DNA of 64,000 nucleotides from Apostichopus japonicus (lineage: Eukaryota > Echinodermata > Holothuroidea > Aspidochirotida > Stichopodidae): assembly GCF_037975245.1 (NCBI RefSeq), contig NC_092574.1, positions 23,191,713 to 23,255,712 of the forward strand, written 5' to 3'. Of the stretch, positions 50,341 through 62,699 are shown piece after piece. Both the position numbers and the translations under genes were made by a program. The notes under the pieces were generated by a model. It was not told the origin of the DNA. It saw only the letters and a list, made by a program, of their open reading frames with translations, and made no database searches. The first letter of the stretch is position 1, and each line of letters starts with the position of its first letter.

Positions 50341-50782
50341 TAAACCACTTCTACCTTGTGGAATTTGTCATTTTTGCAACAGAGTGTTAAAATGAGAAAA
50401 TATCAAATTGATCTGTTTAATTTATCTACTTTTTACAACTTCATCTAAGATATGAACTCTTCTGTACAAATCTTTGGAATAGCAATTTAATCTGAAAATG
50501 TGTAGCTTTAATCCTTAAGCTGCAAAATGTTAACTTTTCAAGGTGAAACAAGTAATCAATTAAGACAGAACTTTCTCTGTATTCTGTCCTTTTTTTGTTT
50601 ATGTACAGTGTGATGTCATGAATCACTTCAAGATTTTTGTTTCATGTTCAAGAAATGCTAGCTTCCAAAAATTCCCATAACTTCTTTGGAAGAGACCAAG
50701 TTATGGAAAAGACCAAGAACATAGGTTCCAATTCCGTACGAAAATCGCTGTAGGAAATCCTGACAACAAAATGCACGAGTTC

Positions 50783-50845
50783 ATTCTAGGCACGGTAGAA
50801 GGGGGTGCTAAGGTTGTGAGGAGACAGGTAAGCGAGGAACAAAGT
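50783..50845 (+). repeat. Donor-bearing dispersed repeat, copy related to 23.5 kb
   Basis: CTAGGCACGGTAGAAGGGGG, TGCTAAGGTTGTGAGGAGAC, then AGGTAAGCGAGGAAC. Matches 23478-23535 closely. Confidence 0.7.
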
Positions 50846-51801
50846 AAATCTAGAGAGACACTGAGACAGAAACAAACAAATCCAAATAATATATTCCTTT
50901 TCTCTTCTTAAAAGGCTAAGAAATCATTTTTCAAGTTTGGTAAAGTTTTATAAACAACAATGAGTGACATCACTATCACAAAATGAGTTGAAGAGTCTCC
51001 TTGTCTTTACTCATAGTGTACAAATCATTTTCCCACAGAAGGAAATTACGCTCGCATGAAACAATTTGCATTTTGATGAAACCTTAAATTCACCTACAAT
51101 ATATGAACTGTACCCACCAACTGTGTCCAATTCTTACCAAACAATCAAAAAATTTCTGATTGATCAGCAAATATGCCTTAAACAAAACTCAGCTATATTT
51201 TACTTCAATGAACATTTAACCTTAACCTAATGTAGTAGTAATAAATAAAGTAATAAATAAAGTAATAAATATACATCAGAGAGTAGGATTTCTTGGACAA
51301 AACCATTTCTTAAAAATGAGAATTATAATTTCTGACAAAGCATAACCAATTTAGACACAGTTGACTAACTTCAAATAGTTCACAGGACTACAGGGGTAGG
51401 TTTTCAGGTTAACATCTTCCTTGACAACAAAACAAGGAACAACAACCAAAAAATCATTATTGCAGTATTGTTAAAATTTTCATTTCGAAGAAGCAATTAA
51501 ATCTAGCTAGAGATCAGATTGCTCTGTTCAGTTCATCAACTTACTGTAGCAATATACTATGGCCATACAATATATATGTACAACATGTCTACGTCATGTT
51601 TTAAATTTATGAAACAACCAGTTACTTATGATTCAACATCTCTAAACTTTCTTGTAGGAATTGAAAGATGAAGTTTTTATCATGTTGTACTTTTTTGACA
51701 TTCTGAAGAATCCATGTAAAGATTCTTGCCTGGAAGTAGCAAGATGTCTGCTAGTTAAAGAGCTACTCCCTCCTGTATAGAGTCCACCACTTAAAGGTTA
51801 A

Positions 51802-52156
51802 AGGGAGTGAAGACTCACGCACAAAGAAACGTCTGATGCCGGTAATCTGACCTAGTTTCGACTGAGGTGTAACAGAAGTGTTAGACACCACCATCGATCC
51901 CAGAAAATAGCAACAGCTTGCTACCGTCGGTAATTAGACACTAGTGTACAGTCAATACATGCAGCTACATTCAATACCCACAACACAGTGTACATAGCAG
52001 CGATGGACATCTCAGGTCTAGATAAAAGATAACAAGGTATCACCTTTCATTACTGTCTGCATTTTGTAGCGACAAGAAAAAAACTTCACTTGCAAGCAAC
52101 TGAAAGTTAACTTTCTCAGAGGGCGGCATGCGGTTTGGGGCGAGTATTCAATGCCT
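51802..52156 (-). mobile_element. TTAA-flanked MITE, copy 2 (inverted)
   Basis: Reverse-complement copy of 40911-41269, flanked by TTAA at 51798-51801 and 52157-52160. The left end reads AGGGAGTGAAGACTCACGC; the right end in reverse complement reads AGGCATTGAATACTCGC. The copies share long blocks such as GTAATTAGACACTAGTGTAC in complementary orientation. Confidence 0.88.
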
Positions 52157-52199
52157 TTAATCCCGTACAGCAAAGTTTTATAAAAGCCCAAAGTCTTAC

Positions 52200-55100
52200 T
52201 GTTTTCCTTCCTTCCTTTAGGCTACACCCACCCTGCCCCAAGCTAGCTGACAATTGTTTATTTCTTCACACAAGGGAAGTCTATATAGGATATACAGCAC
52301 TGTATCACACATAGATAAACTCCTCTTTTCAAAAGTAAGACATTTCAGAGGTTTTTAAGATGACTGTTTTGATCAAACACAATTAACACTACAATTTTAA
52401 GTGTATGTAGTTTTCAATGTTGGGAGAGGTTACATTAGCAACCTTAAAGTAACATAACAGCAGCTTAATTTGAAATGTTTACCTTCTTTCACACTCTCTA
52501 CATCATAGATTAGGCTGTGGTAAGTACAGTATGTGGGCTGAACTTCCTATGTGTAGCCATGTACTGTCAAATTCATAAACAGGACATAAAAAAGTTAAGG
52601 GAAAACTGGCCTTTTTGTAACAGGAAATGCTATAGATTGCTTCACCAGTTGAGTTGAACTCACATCCTGGAACAGCAATTGCACATGATATAAGTAATAC
52701 ATATCTAACCTATATGTGCACATATCATAGTATATGTATCTATAGATCTGTGTGTGCATTAGAAATTAGAACGAGTTACTTATGTGGCAGGAAGAATCCA
52801 GATTTATTGGAAGGGACATGATTAATTTGGGCCACTATGTACCTTCTACTTTTAGTGGCAAAAAACTAATATGATGTTATCTTTGGGACCCGATGAACCT
52901 CTTGACATGGGTGTTTAAATTTTGGTTGAACACAACATATTACAGTTTTAAACATAATTTACTGTTAGTAACAGCTGTGGACAATTAATAAAAAATACCT
53001 CATGGGGCAGTGTTACATGAATTGCAATGAACAAATTAAATGATATTATTTCAACTTATTACCACAGAAATGTAATTTTGACAACTTTCCCAAGGGCTAA
53101 CTCCATGTAGGTCTAGGCCACTGTTTGTGTCGTTACCATAGGAACATGGTATTACTTACTAACATTATTAACAGGATTTACTGGACACTGAAGTTGACTG
53201 CTTAGCAAAAATTGATGAAAAATTTTTTTCGACCTCATTGGGCATCCCGAAATATGGATTTTTTTTCACATTCTGTGGTATTTTATGCATTAGGCAATGG
53301 CAGAGTAAATTATGTCATTAGGACATTTCAACTGAAAATGTCTGTTTTTCTTTACTACATGATTTCGATCAGTTATCAACTGAGGAAAAAGAATATTTCT
53401 ACAAAAGAGTTGAATTTTGATGAACATTAATAGCTACAAAGCCAACATTCCAAATTTATTAAGGTTATCATCCTGCTTAAATCAACAAGATAATTATAAT
53501 AGCCTATTACTAAAGCTCTTGCAGCGTATTATGAACTGCTTACTGTGATCCAACTTCCTGGAGTAGTTGAAGGTCTGGCTAGCCAAGTTAGGGGACAAGA
53601 TATTGCGATAGGATTTTCAAATACAGTGTGGAATATTTTTCTCATCGATACAAGTTTAAAATTGTCTGCAACTAGAAACTCCCTATAATATAACAGTTAA
53701 ATACCATTTTGTAGCAAATATTATTTACATACTTGTGAACAACATGTTTACTCCCTACTGTCTTGATTCACCATCCAAGTCAAACCAATTGTACAAAAGC
53801 CCAACATTGGAACATTGATATGAATCTATAATGTCAATAAACTATAACTTGTCAGGTCCCTGCACAGTGCAGATTATCTTATCTCAGCACAGTGCAGCCT
53901 TATCTTACTGTACTGTACGTCACGTATGACTGAGTACACATGTTTGTGCTAAACTGTGTTATTAACATACATGTAAAATAAAAATGTTATATATAACACA
54001 TCTATTGGAAGCCATTACTTTTCATAACAATAACTGCAAAATGGCATAGTCTTTCAATAATCTGTAAATTCCAAAGCTGCAAGTAACTAAGTCTAAAAAT
54101 ATAACTTTGTGTCTTTTGGATGCTACATAAATGCTTAGAATCTAAACAAACACCAAAAGCAATTAGGATACCATTTCAAGCAACACATTAGCAAGAAATG
54201 AGCTCACAAACTAGCTAAGCTTTCCTGTGGGATTCTCAAACAAAAGCTGCAGGACAACATTATGCATTTTGCAACCGGACAAAATGTTGAGGAAAACGTT
54301 GTGAAGTTTTTAGGTATGGTAAGAGTAAGTCTTATTCCTGAATCCTTGATGATCTTTGTGGATTTGGTACATGAAATCTTGAATGCTATTGTATGCTTAT
54401 TCTTTTGCCTCTTTGCTCTCAATCAATTATAACTTCTCTTTGGCAGAATTTACCTGTTTAAATTGGCGGATCGAAATCTTGCCATTTTGAGAAGATAGAA
54501 TTTACTTCGGAGCTGATCCATACAACTGATCATAGATACTTACTGTAGATAGTGTGTTATTTTAAGCAGGCCTCCATTCTCTGCAGATCACTATGAATCA
54601 AGTCAAAGTGACTGACCAAATAAGTAACCAGTTTACAATCTCTAAACATCTGTGTATTGGCCATGTGACACATGTACTGAGCTTTTGCACTCAAACTAAT
54701 CCATACAGATGCATCCAATCAAACATAAGAATGTTTTTCTTGTTGAATATCTTAATCACACCACGGTGTACTTCATGAGATATTAGGCTCTGAATAAATC
54801 GACTTCCAATTATACAGTTTTCCAATTTTACAATTACAAAGTACAATTTTCCTGTTGATATTCACCAGTACATTAGTACATGTATGTTTCCATGACTCTA
54901 ATATGTACATTAATGTCAACTAACAAATACTGTTTCAAGATTTCCCGTCCACGGTCATCCATTTCAAGGGTTGTAACTGAGACAGAGATGTTCATCCTGA
55001 CATCAGCACAACAGGAACAAATACGAGCATTTATTTTGTTCAAAAATGCAATTTGAGCCCATGTTATTGAGCTTACCAAACAGTGCAAAATCTTTCAGGT

Positions 55101-58100
55101 CTAATTTACCTTTAGTATCACAAATTTCTTAGTACCCTCAAAATGGCTGGATGATTGAGAGAAAAGAAACAACATATCTCATATCAGATTGACGACTTGT
55201 TATGAAACTCTCATTTTTTAGCAGTGTGCATCAAGTACTAAGTAATGTGATCATTTAAACACATTAATGTTCCTAAGTACTGTATGTTTCAAATAAAATC
55301 CCTTCAATGCTGTTTGACTTTAAAACCTAAACACCTCAATGCATTCATCGGCACCAGAAATGGTAATCACTGGCATACTGAACATTTAACAACAGATAAT
55401 CGTAATGAAAAATATACATCAAAGTCGTCTGTGGCATTACCACAGTATGTGAGGAATGTCGTACCGGAGTTTTAGTCAAGATGAAGATCAAATTTCATTC
55501 ACATGTCGCAAATGAAACTTCAAATAGATATAAGTAAACACTACTGTACATGCCGTATTCATAAACATGTACTACCCTTTGCATCAGATCGAATTATGGC
55601 TATACGAGTGAATCTAATTTAAAACGTAAACCAAGCAAATGACTTTATGTCACATCCAGAATCCTCCCATAAAAAACGATGGATTGTAAATTTTCAGATC
55701 GATTAGTTGTAACATTTTCACGTAATTAAATGTAATAAAACCGCTCAGAAACTTAGTTTCGTGGATTTTCCTCTCAATTCTGATTTTCTAATTCTTAATT
55801 TTCTTCGGGGATGAAGGTATATGGCGTCTTTGTGTTGTTGTAATTATTCAGTCAAAGGGGAAAACACACCTTTAACAGAAAGTGTACAGTAATAAGTGTA
55901 CCAAGAGTGGTATTTTGCACGTAAGTATCAAACGCAAGTTTCACAACCTGACCTGACCAAAGGAATAATGATTAACTTGTATGTCCTAGATCTATATATA
56001 TACATACAATAGGATATAACCAAGAGGCAAGAAGCTAACTGTTTCAAAACTTGCCATTATTTTTTACATAATATAACATGTTCTATTCCAAAATTTGTGA
56101 AATGACTTGAAGTGAAAGAATCTGGAAACAAAAATGTAAAATCGGCAAGGTAACACTTCATTTTGGACTGGAAGCTTTTTACTGCTTTTCTGATAAAATG
56201 TGCACAACAGTCAATGTCAACAACGTCAATAATGTACATGGCTAGTACAAAACTAACATTACAGTAGGAAGGTATATGGTTACTCCAGATCATTACAAAT
56301 TCAACTGAAATGCAACTTTAATATCCACCCAGTCTTACTACAATGTTTATAATATTTATATGAATTTTCCAGTATTTGATAATAATGTCATATAACTGAT
56401 GACTGATACCAGCAGATGCAGGCTGCCAAGCTACTAATACAGATATAATATCATAATTGATGATGGCTGTCCAGGGCACCACTACTGAGGCTGCTTCCAG
56501 TCTCTGATAGAGCTTACCCATCCATTCTGTAGGCATGTACAGTACATGTACAGTATGCATCTTCATAAACATGCGACATGCGAGTACATACGGACTGCTA
56601 TGCCTATTATAAACATCTCTTTCCTACTGCAGGGATCAGTTCAGATCAGCCTGAGTGTGCATCATGACTGTGAAGTAGACTGGTTCTTAACCACAATTCC
56701 CTAGATGCACTATAACATTTATAATGTCTAAAGAGTCTATTAAAGCTAATCTTGCTGGTAGCATATATATATATGTTAAAAATTGACTGTTGGAAGAAAA
56801 GTGACAAATTTTGTGAAAAAATAGAGAAACAAAGCAAGTCATGGTTTCCTCTATAAAGAGAAACACAACTCAGAATGGTACATTGTAAGCTAATGGAGAG
56901 GACATATATATGGACCCAGGAAGGGGTAACTGGGAGTACAGTGTTCAAATGCTACCAATTCTTGCAGGCTAGGTACATCATAGTGCACATGTATACAGAG
57001 ATGAGACAGGTGGAAGGGGAGGGTGAAGTAAATTCATGTCCCTGCCAGTTTATTGCTACAACAAACATATAAGACAACCAGGGCTTGCAACTACATGGAC
57101 ATGCTTAGGCTTGTCTTACAACAGAAGAAACCAACACATTTTAATAAAGATCTACAGTATACTATACAGCAAGACAACTAGACACACATCTCTGAGACCC
57201 CCTAGAAGACTAGCGTCTTCTGTGACAAGATGCACATTATGACGTGTTCTTGCAGGATATGCAAGATGGTGGGGTGGTGGGGCTAAGTACGTTAGGTGTG
57301 GAGTTCTCTCTCCGGGTTGACAAAATGCACTTTCAAAATGAAATAAAATTTCATAATTTTTTATGATAACTTCCTCTCTTGTGAACCTGCAAGAATTCAA
57401 GTCAAATACAGAATGTACTTAAACAGCAAAGAGACAGGTTGCCTGTACCATCACACATTGTTACATAAGTTTTGTACATGTACATTTAGTACTGCTACCA
57501 ATCAAAATTAAATGTGACAATGTCAACCTACTATAACTTATACGTTCATGTGAATATCATCTCAATGTCCTTTAACATGTTACTGTCTGGTAAAGTTTGG
57601 CAGCAGCATTTATGGGTGGATACTATGGAGTACTATAAACTAACAGGTTCACATGCTTCTTATTCAGAGTTATGGATAGTTAAAAGTAGGTTATTGGGTT
57701 AAAATATTGAGTCGAATCTGTATGATTCCTTCTTTTCTTTTTCTTTTTTTTTTTCTTGCAAAACAATCGACGAAATCCGCAGTTAGAGTTCAATGTACCG
57801 CAATGCGGGGTGGTATCGCTGTTTACTGCTCCCTGTTTTATGCCTTTGTCCACCAGTTACAAAGAAATTAAGCATTAAAGTTTTAAAGATTTTCAAACCA
57901 AGCAATAAAACTTTATATAAAGTTATAAATTTCAGAGTCTAAACAAACTTTACTGCATTGTGTTGCAAATTTTTAGTGTCAGCCAAATGGTTGGAACTAC
58001 AGACACATTTTCTAGAGAAAGGATAACCAATCATGTTGGAATACTACAAGAAGACCATCAGGATAACACAAAATATTAACTTGATGCAAAAAGACAGCCT

Positions 58101-59680
58101 GAAATTCTTATGAAAGCTGTTGCTATGATGAAAACATGTCTGTGGGCTTTTATATTTTCTTTTGTATCATACCCTGTACTGAATTAGTTAATACATACAG
58201 CTAATGGCTGAAATATATGAAGCCCACAATGGTTTTACTCTACCAGTATCCCTTATCACATTGGAAGACATGTGTGTGTGTGTACAACAACTGCATGAAC
58301 AGGCAGGCTACAGTAGTAGTGCACAGCTCTGTAGTGCACAACTGTGGTAACATTCCTCTATTCAAACGCCTCCCAAATCAGCTGATCAAGGTATTTTCCA
58401 AACAGCTGTTTGGAGTATATCCCAAAGGGAGCAATGTCATTTAATTGTTGGAGGAAAATGACCAATTGCAAACTGTGGCTACAATACCAGCGGTATAGAG
58501 TAGATAATACTGCAGAAAAAAATCTGCTGCAGTGACTGGGTTGAGGAAGTTGTGAAATTGGTTTGATATGGTAATAACACCATAAAGACACTTCAGGTGT
58601 ACATGAATATGTTTGCATTAATAAGTGGTTTTTTCTTTTGTGTGTGTGAAGTAATCAAACAAACAAATACTGAAACATATACAACTTTTCAACCTTACAG
58701 TAGCTGCTTATGAATATAGGTTCCTGTCAATGTTCTGTATTATTCTTTATAAAAACTATATTATTTTCATAATTTGGAAGACCTCTAGCCTCGTCTCTAG
58801 AAATACTCTGAACATTTAAAAAGAGCTGAAATTCATACATTCATCCTGTATGACACAAAATGCAAAATGACAAATAGTGTTACAGTGGTTCCTCTGGTGC
58901 AGTAAAATATACCTTGCAATGCTAGATAGATGTTGAGTTTGCAGTACAACAGCCTGATTTGGGATCATGGAACATCAGTGTGTCACCATTCGTAGGGCAT
59001 AAGTTAGTCTTTCAAATTTTCTGTACGCATTTCCAAATGCTCTGAATTATCTCTCTAGTTTCGGTGTAGAAAAATGTTTTATCTTTACACTGTATCCATA
59101 GCAAGTTTTGTAAAGCATTTTGGTTGTGATGGGATACTGGATATTGGATAAATTATTCCCTGGGTAAGGGGGTCCTGCTCGGCCATGATTTGACCAAAGG
59201 CCTGACTGTTGTATTTTGGAATAGCTGGTTTGCTCTCTAGAGCGGTGCGCCAGAAATTGATCTTGCCAGTTTTTTTAAATTTTTAAATCACTCCTGGGGC
59301 TACAACACATGTCAAAAAAAAAGGAAATATATTTCACCATATGGGGTCAGTATATACTGTACACGTGCATCATCAATCTGTTTTATGAAGAAATCTCCTG
59401 TCAAAGGTACGGAAACTATAATTACAGACTTCCGAAAGTATACATATATTTCACATTTTTCATTTGGTCATTCAGTGAAATTGTTTGTTCAGTTCTGATG
59501 GTTGACTTAATAGGGTTACGAAAGCCTTCCCATGGTTAACAGAAATTTATAATCAATTTTACCCACGATGCTATGCTCTCTGGCAATTCCTTTTTGTATA
59601 TATACTGAAAGACCTTTTTTCCCTGACAACGTTGTTTAGGCTATTTATCTCCTACCTACTACCCACCCAGAATGCACACT
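52200..59680. other. Long stretch without a recognised gene
   Basis: ORFs are short, AT-driven and lack motifs or paired splice signals. ATGTACAGTACATGTACAG-like palindromes occur around 56536. No tRNA-like or other RNA gene seen. Confidence 0.4.
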
Positions 59681-59697
59681 CACGTTTCAACTTCAGG

Positions 59698-60250
59698 CTA
59701 GTTTTCATCCCCAAAATTTTGTGAAACAATCAATCGCTTGATGATGAACTTGTGCAAAGTGGAATATTCAGCAAAAACTGTTTGTTTGTGCGTGAAAATG
59801 ATTTGGTCTCTAAACTTCAAACGATTGAGGCATAAAGGATAACATTCTTTAAATTTTCTATAGTATTTACATTTCTGTTGACAGTAGTTCACAATTATGT
59901 TATATTTGCTCAAAACTTCTAATGGAAAATAGTGCATGCAACACTAATTTTGGTGATGAAATCATACGTAGTGTCCTGTTTGTTTGTACAGACTTCTTTG
60001 GATTTTCTGTTAAACTCTGCACACAAAAATAAGCATCGGTTATGCAAGGACAATTTCTCATTATTGCATGATCCCACCAGTTTTTGAAGTAAATATTCTG
60101 TATTCTATTGCTTGCAATTCGAGTTGCTGTTTCACCAACAATGCAAGGTATCAGATTTCTCTTTTTAATTTGATGCAAGAGATCTGTAATATTTCTATCG
60201 CGAAGTACTGTTGTACTGCTGTGACTGGTATGCTGTAAGTTGCATTGCAT
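59698..60250 (-). pseudogene. Unrecognised minus-strand coding sequence with a frameshift
   Basis: Two overlapping minus frames, 60250-59900 (116 codons) and 59937-59698 (79 codons), each have protein-like content. The first contains NITDLLHQIKKRNLIPCIVG and FKNWWDHAIMRNCPC; the second contains YNIIVNYCQQKCKYYRKFKE and LRHKQ-type basic segments. They meet near 59920, where one frame dies as the other opens, suggesting a single ancestral coding region broken by an indel. Cys, Trp and Lys content resembles a nucleic-acid-binding or transposon protein, but I recognise no family. Confidence 0.35.
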
Positions 60251-60324
60251 GTCTATGGTTCATCCAAGAACAGCTGCTACAAACTATGGGCTTTGCAGTC
60301 TGAGATATAGAATGCTCCATAGTT

Positions 60325-60618
60325 TTGGATAAGGGATACTTTAAATACCTAGTAATATTGGTGAGGTCTGTTACAGTTCTGAGCTACATCCATATAAAAC
60401 AGAGTTCACTGTGGTTGCATGCTCCAACCTCCACCTTAAAATTAGTAGAGGGTTACCTTAACTTGAGGGCTAATGTTGCATCCATCCTCTCAGTCAAGAC
60501 CTATACTATTCCCTTGGCCAATCCAAACGTATTACTTTTATGCAACAAAATATGCAATGGCCTCATTAGGTTGATGACTTCGCAACAGTTCGATATAGCA
60601 GAGATCACTGTAAAATAG
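60325..60618 (+). other. Unrecognised 97-codon open frame
   Basis: Plus-strand frame starting MDKGYFKYLVILVRSV, hydrophobic in part, with no motif, no ribosome or splice context and no neighbour that explains it. It may be chance. Listed because it is among the longest frames in the region and not obviously repeat-derived. Confidence 0.12.
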
Positions 60619-61849
60619 GGGAAGACAACAACTGTGTGACTGTTTGTCTTGTACAATATATACCCTAAGCACTGCATTAGTTCTTACATTGTTTACTTCA
60701 GTTAGACTGGCATGTTGCTTGTGACTCATCAAAGACTACACAAATTATAGTTTCTGTAAATTAGAAAATATTGCCATTCAGATTATTTCTTCAGAACAAT
60801 TCAAAATTAACAGACGTTCAGATTTCCACGATTAACTTTCTCATGAGCCAAAAAAAATTAAGGCAACTTCTGAAGCAATGATTCCAGTAAAGAAGTAGCA
60901 TAATATGGCAATTATTGCAAATTGAAAACATACCATTTGGACTCCAGTAACTGCGTAACTGTTTAATGTTTGTTGATTTTAATTAAGTCCTTCCATTGAA
61001 GCATTTACCTTTATTTTATATAAGAAACTGAAAATGGAGATGCACATAATTTCACTGAAAACTTTCTGAACAACTTTTGAGAACCCACTGTGCAATGGTA
61101 GGGTACAGAGTATCTATGACAATGAGGCAATCCACTCTGTTTCTTCAGGTACATTCCATTGTACTGTCAATGAGTTTTCTCTCCATGGTACCATGACAAT
61201 ATAGCTGAAAACTGATGATACCTTGGTATACTCTTCTTGCTGCAAGGTATTCCACCTACTGGCTTCGTTTAAAGCGACATTACGAGGTGTATTATAAATC
61301 CTAGGCCTAATGATAGCAATACCTGTAGGCTGTAGTCCAAACTAGTATGCAGTATTACGAACTGACTTCGACGTAGGCCTAGCTTATATTTATGCCAATC
61401 TGGAAGGCCTAGTTTGTATCTACCTAGCCTAGAACTAGAAAAAGATTTTGTACACTATTACATTGTACGCATATAAACCTTGTGACTTGTGAGTAACATT
61501 ATGATTGGTTTTAAAGTTACTAGGGCCTAGGCCTAGACTCATACTAGTTAGTTAGGCTAGGCCACATGCCAAAGTTAGGTTAAAGCCTTTAATTGTTCAA
61601 ATGTACACCGAATCGATTATAGAAATCACGTTATATTTGATGGTGACATCTAATGTCAGGAATCCCATGTTCTGTGGGCCTATTAGGTTACGTAAGGCTA
61701 GGGTTTGGGTGTTGTAATGATAGGGGAAGCCTATGTTGAATATCATAGGTGAACAGTTAGGCGTGAGTTTCCCAGAACCTTTTCACGTTAGTCAAGAAAC
61801 AGCAGCAGGGTGACAGTGTCTTGTCTATAGATATTACGTACTATTCCAG

Positions 61850-62560
61850 ACGATTGTCTTACCTATTAAATCCAATAATCAATGGCGTTGCTCTCAGTTG
61901 CTACAGGAAGGACTTTGTGGTGTTTTAAAGCACCCCAAGTGTTCCAATAACTGACTTTTCGTCAGCAATTTGTGGCTTGATTGTGTAAAGAAAGTATGAG
62001 CCCGGAAGCGCGCTCTCGCATAAGCAGCTGGACTGCTTTTCCTAAATTTGTCACATTTTTACGGAAGAAACGACTTTGTGACTTCAAAATCCCTCAGACT
62101 ATCGTTCCAATGTATCAAAGAAAGACCAAACGCCCGTTGTTGAAAGTTGTTGAAATATTTACAGAAAAAAAGTTACAAAACAAAAAGTGACCAAATATAG
62201 TGTGAACTGTGAAACAAGTACGCAGTCGCTCACACAGCAACGAACAACAGATAGAGCAGCTGGTCGAGTTATTATTGGTTATACACTGTGTATTTACATA
62301 TCTGTACGAACTCTCTCGGGTCAAAGGTTGACTGTGCAAAAGATAACTTTATTACCTGTCGATCCCTTGTCAGGTTGGGCCAGAAAACATTAACTCATCA
62401 TTATCTGTTCATTATTGTGGATGAGATGAACTTCGCTCTTGCAATATTGTTAGGTATTACAACTTACCGATATACGAAAGCCGGATTGTGACATGGAACA
62501 CTATCATACATTGTTGCGTAAACTTTGTTTTCCTCGCGAGGCCGGTGGATCACCTTATTG
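61850..62560. promoter_or_regulatory. Candidate upstream promoter region with ETS and CGCG motifs
   Basis: A locally CpG-containing stretch in AT-rich surroundings. It holds CCCGGAAGCGCGCTC at about 61999, a consensus ETS site followed by an NRF1-like CG repeat, and the palindrome CCTCGCGAGG at about 62532. On the minus strand a good donor, TTTAATAG|GTAAGACAATC, lies just downstream at 61863. This is where a non-coding first exon of the AFF gene could be. The plus-strand 64-aa frame from ATG 61996 (MSPEARSRISSW at its start) has no recognised homology and may be untranslated leader sequence. Confidence 0.35.
61863..61995 (-). other. Possible non-coding first exon (5-prime UTR)
   Basis: The minus-strand segment from the ETS-containing region to the donor at 61863. 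It contains an in-frame TAG immediately before the donor. If spliced to the acceptor at about 38936, translation would begin at the ATG at 38931. Support is only the donor consensus and the promoter-like sequence behind it; the implied intron is about 23 kb, which is not unusual for first introns. Confidence 0.25.
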
Positions 62561-62699
62561 CTACTCGGAATAGTGGCTAATACGTAATACACATGGAAAT
62601 CATGCATACAGAGATGGCTTCTAGTAAAGTTGTAGATTTTCATGAAACACACTTCATTACATAACATATTTATTCAAATAAATATTATATTATTAAAAT

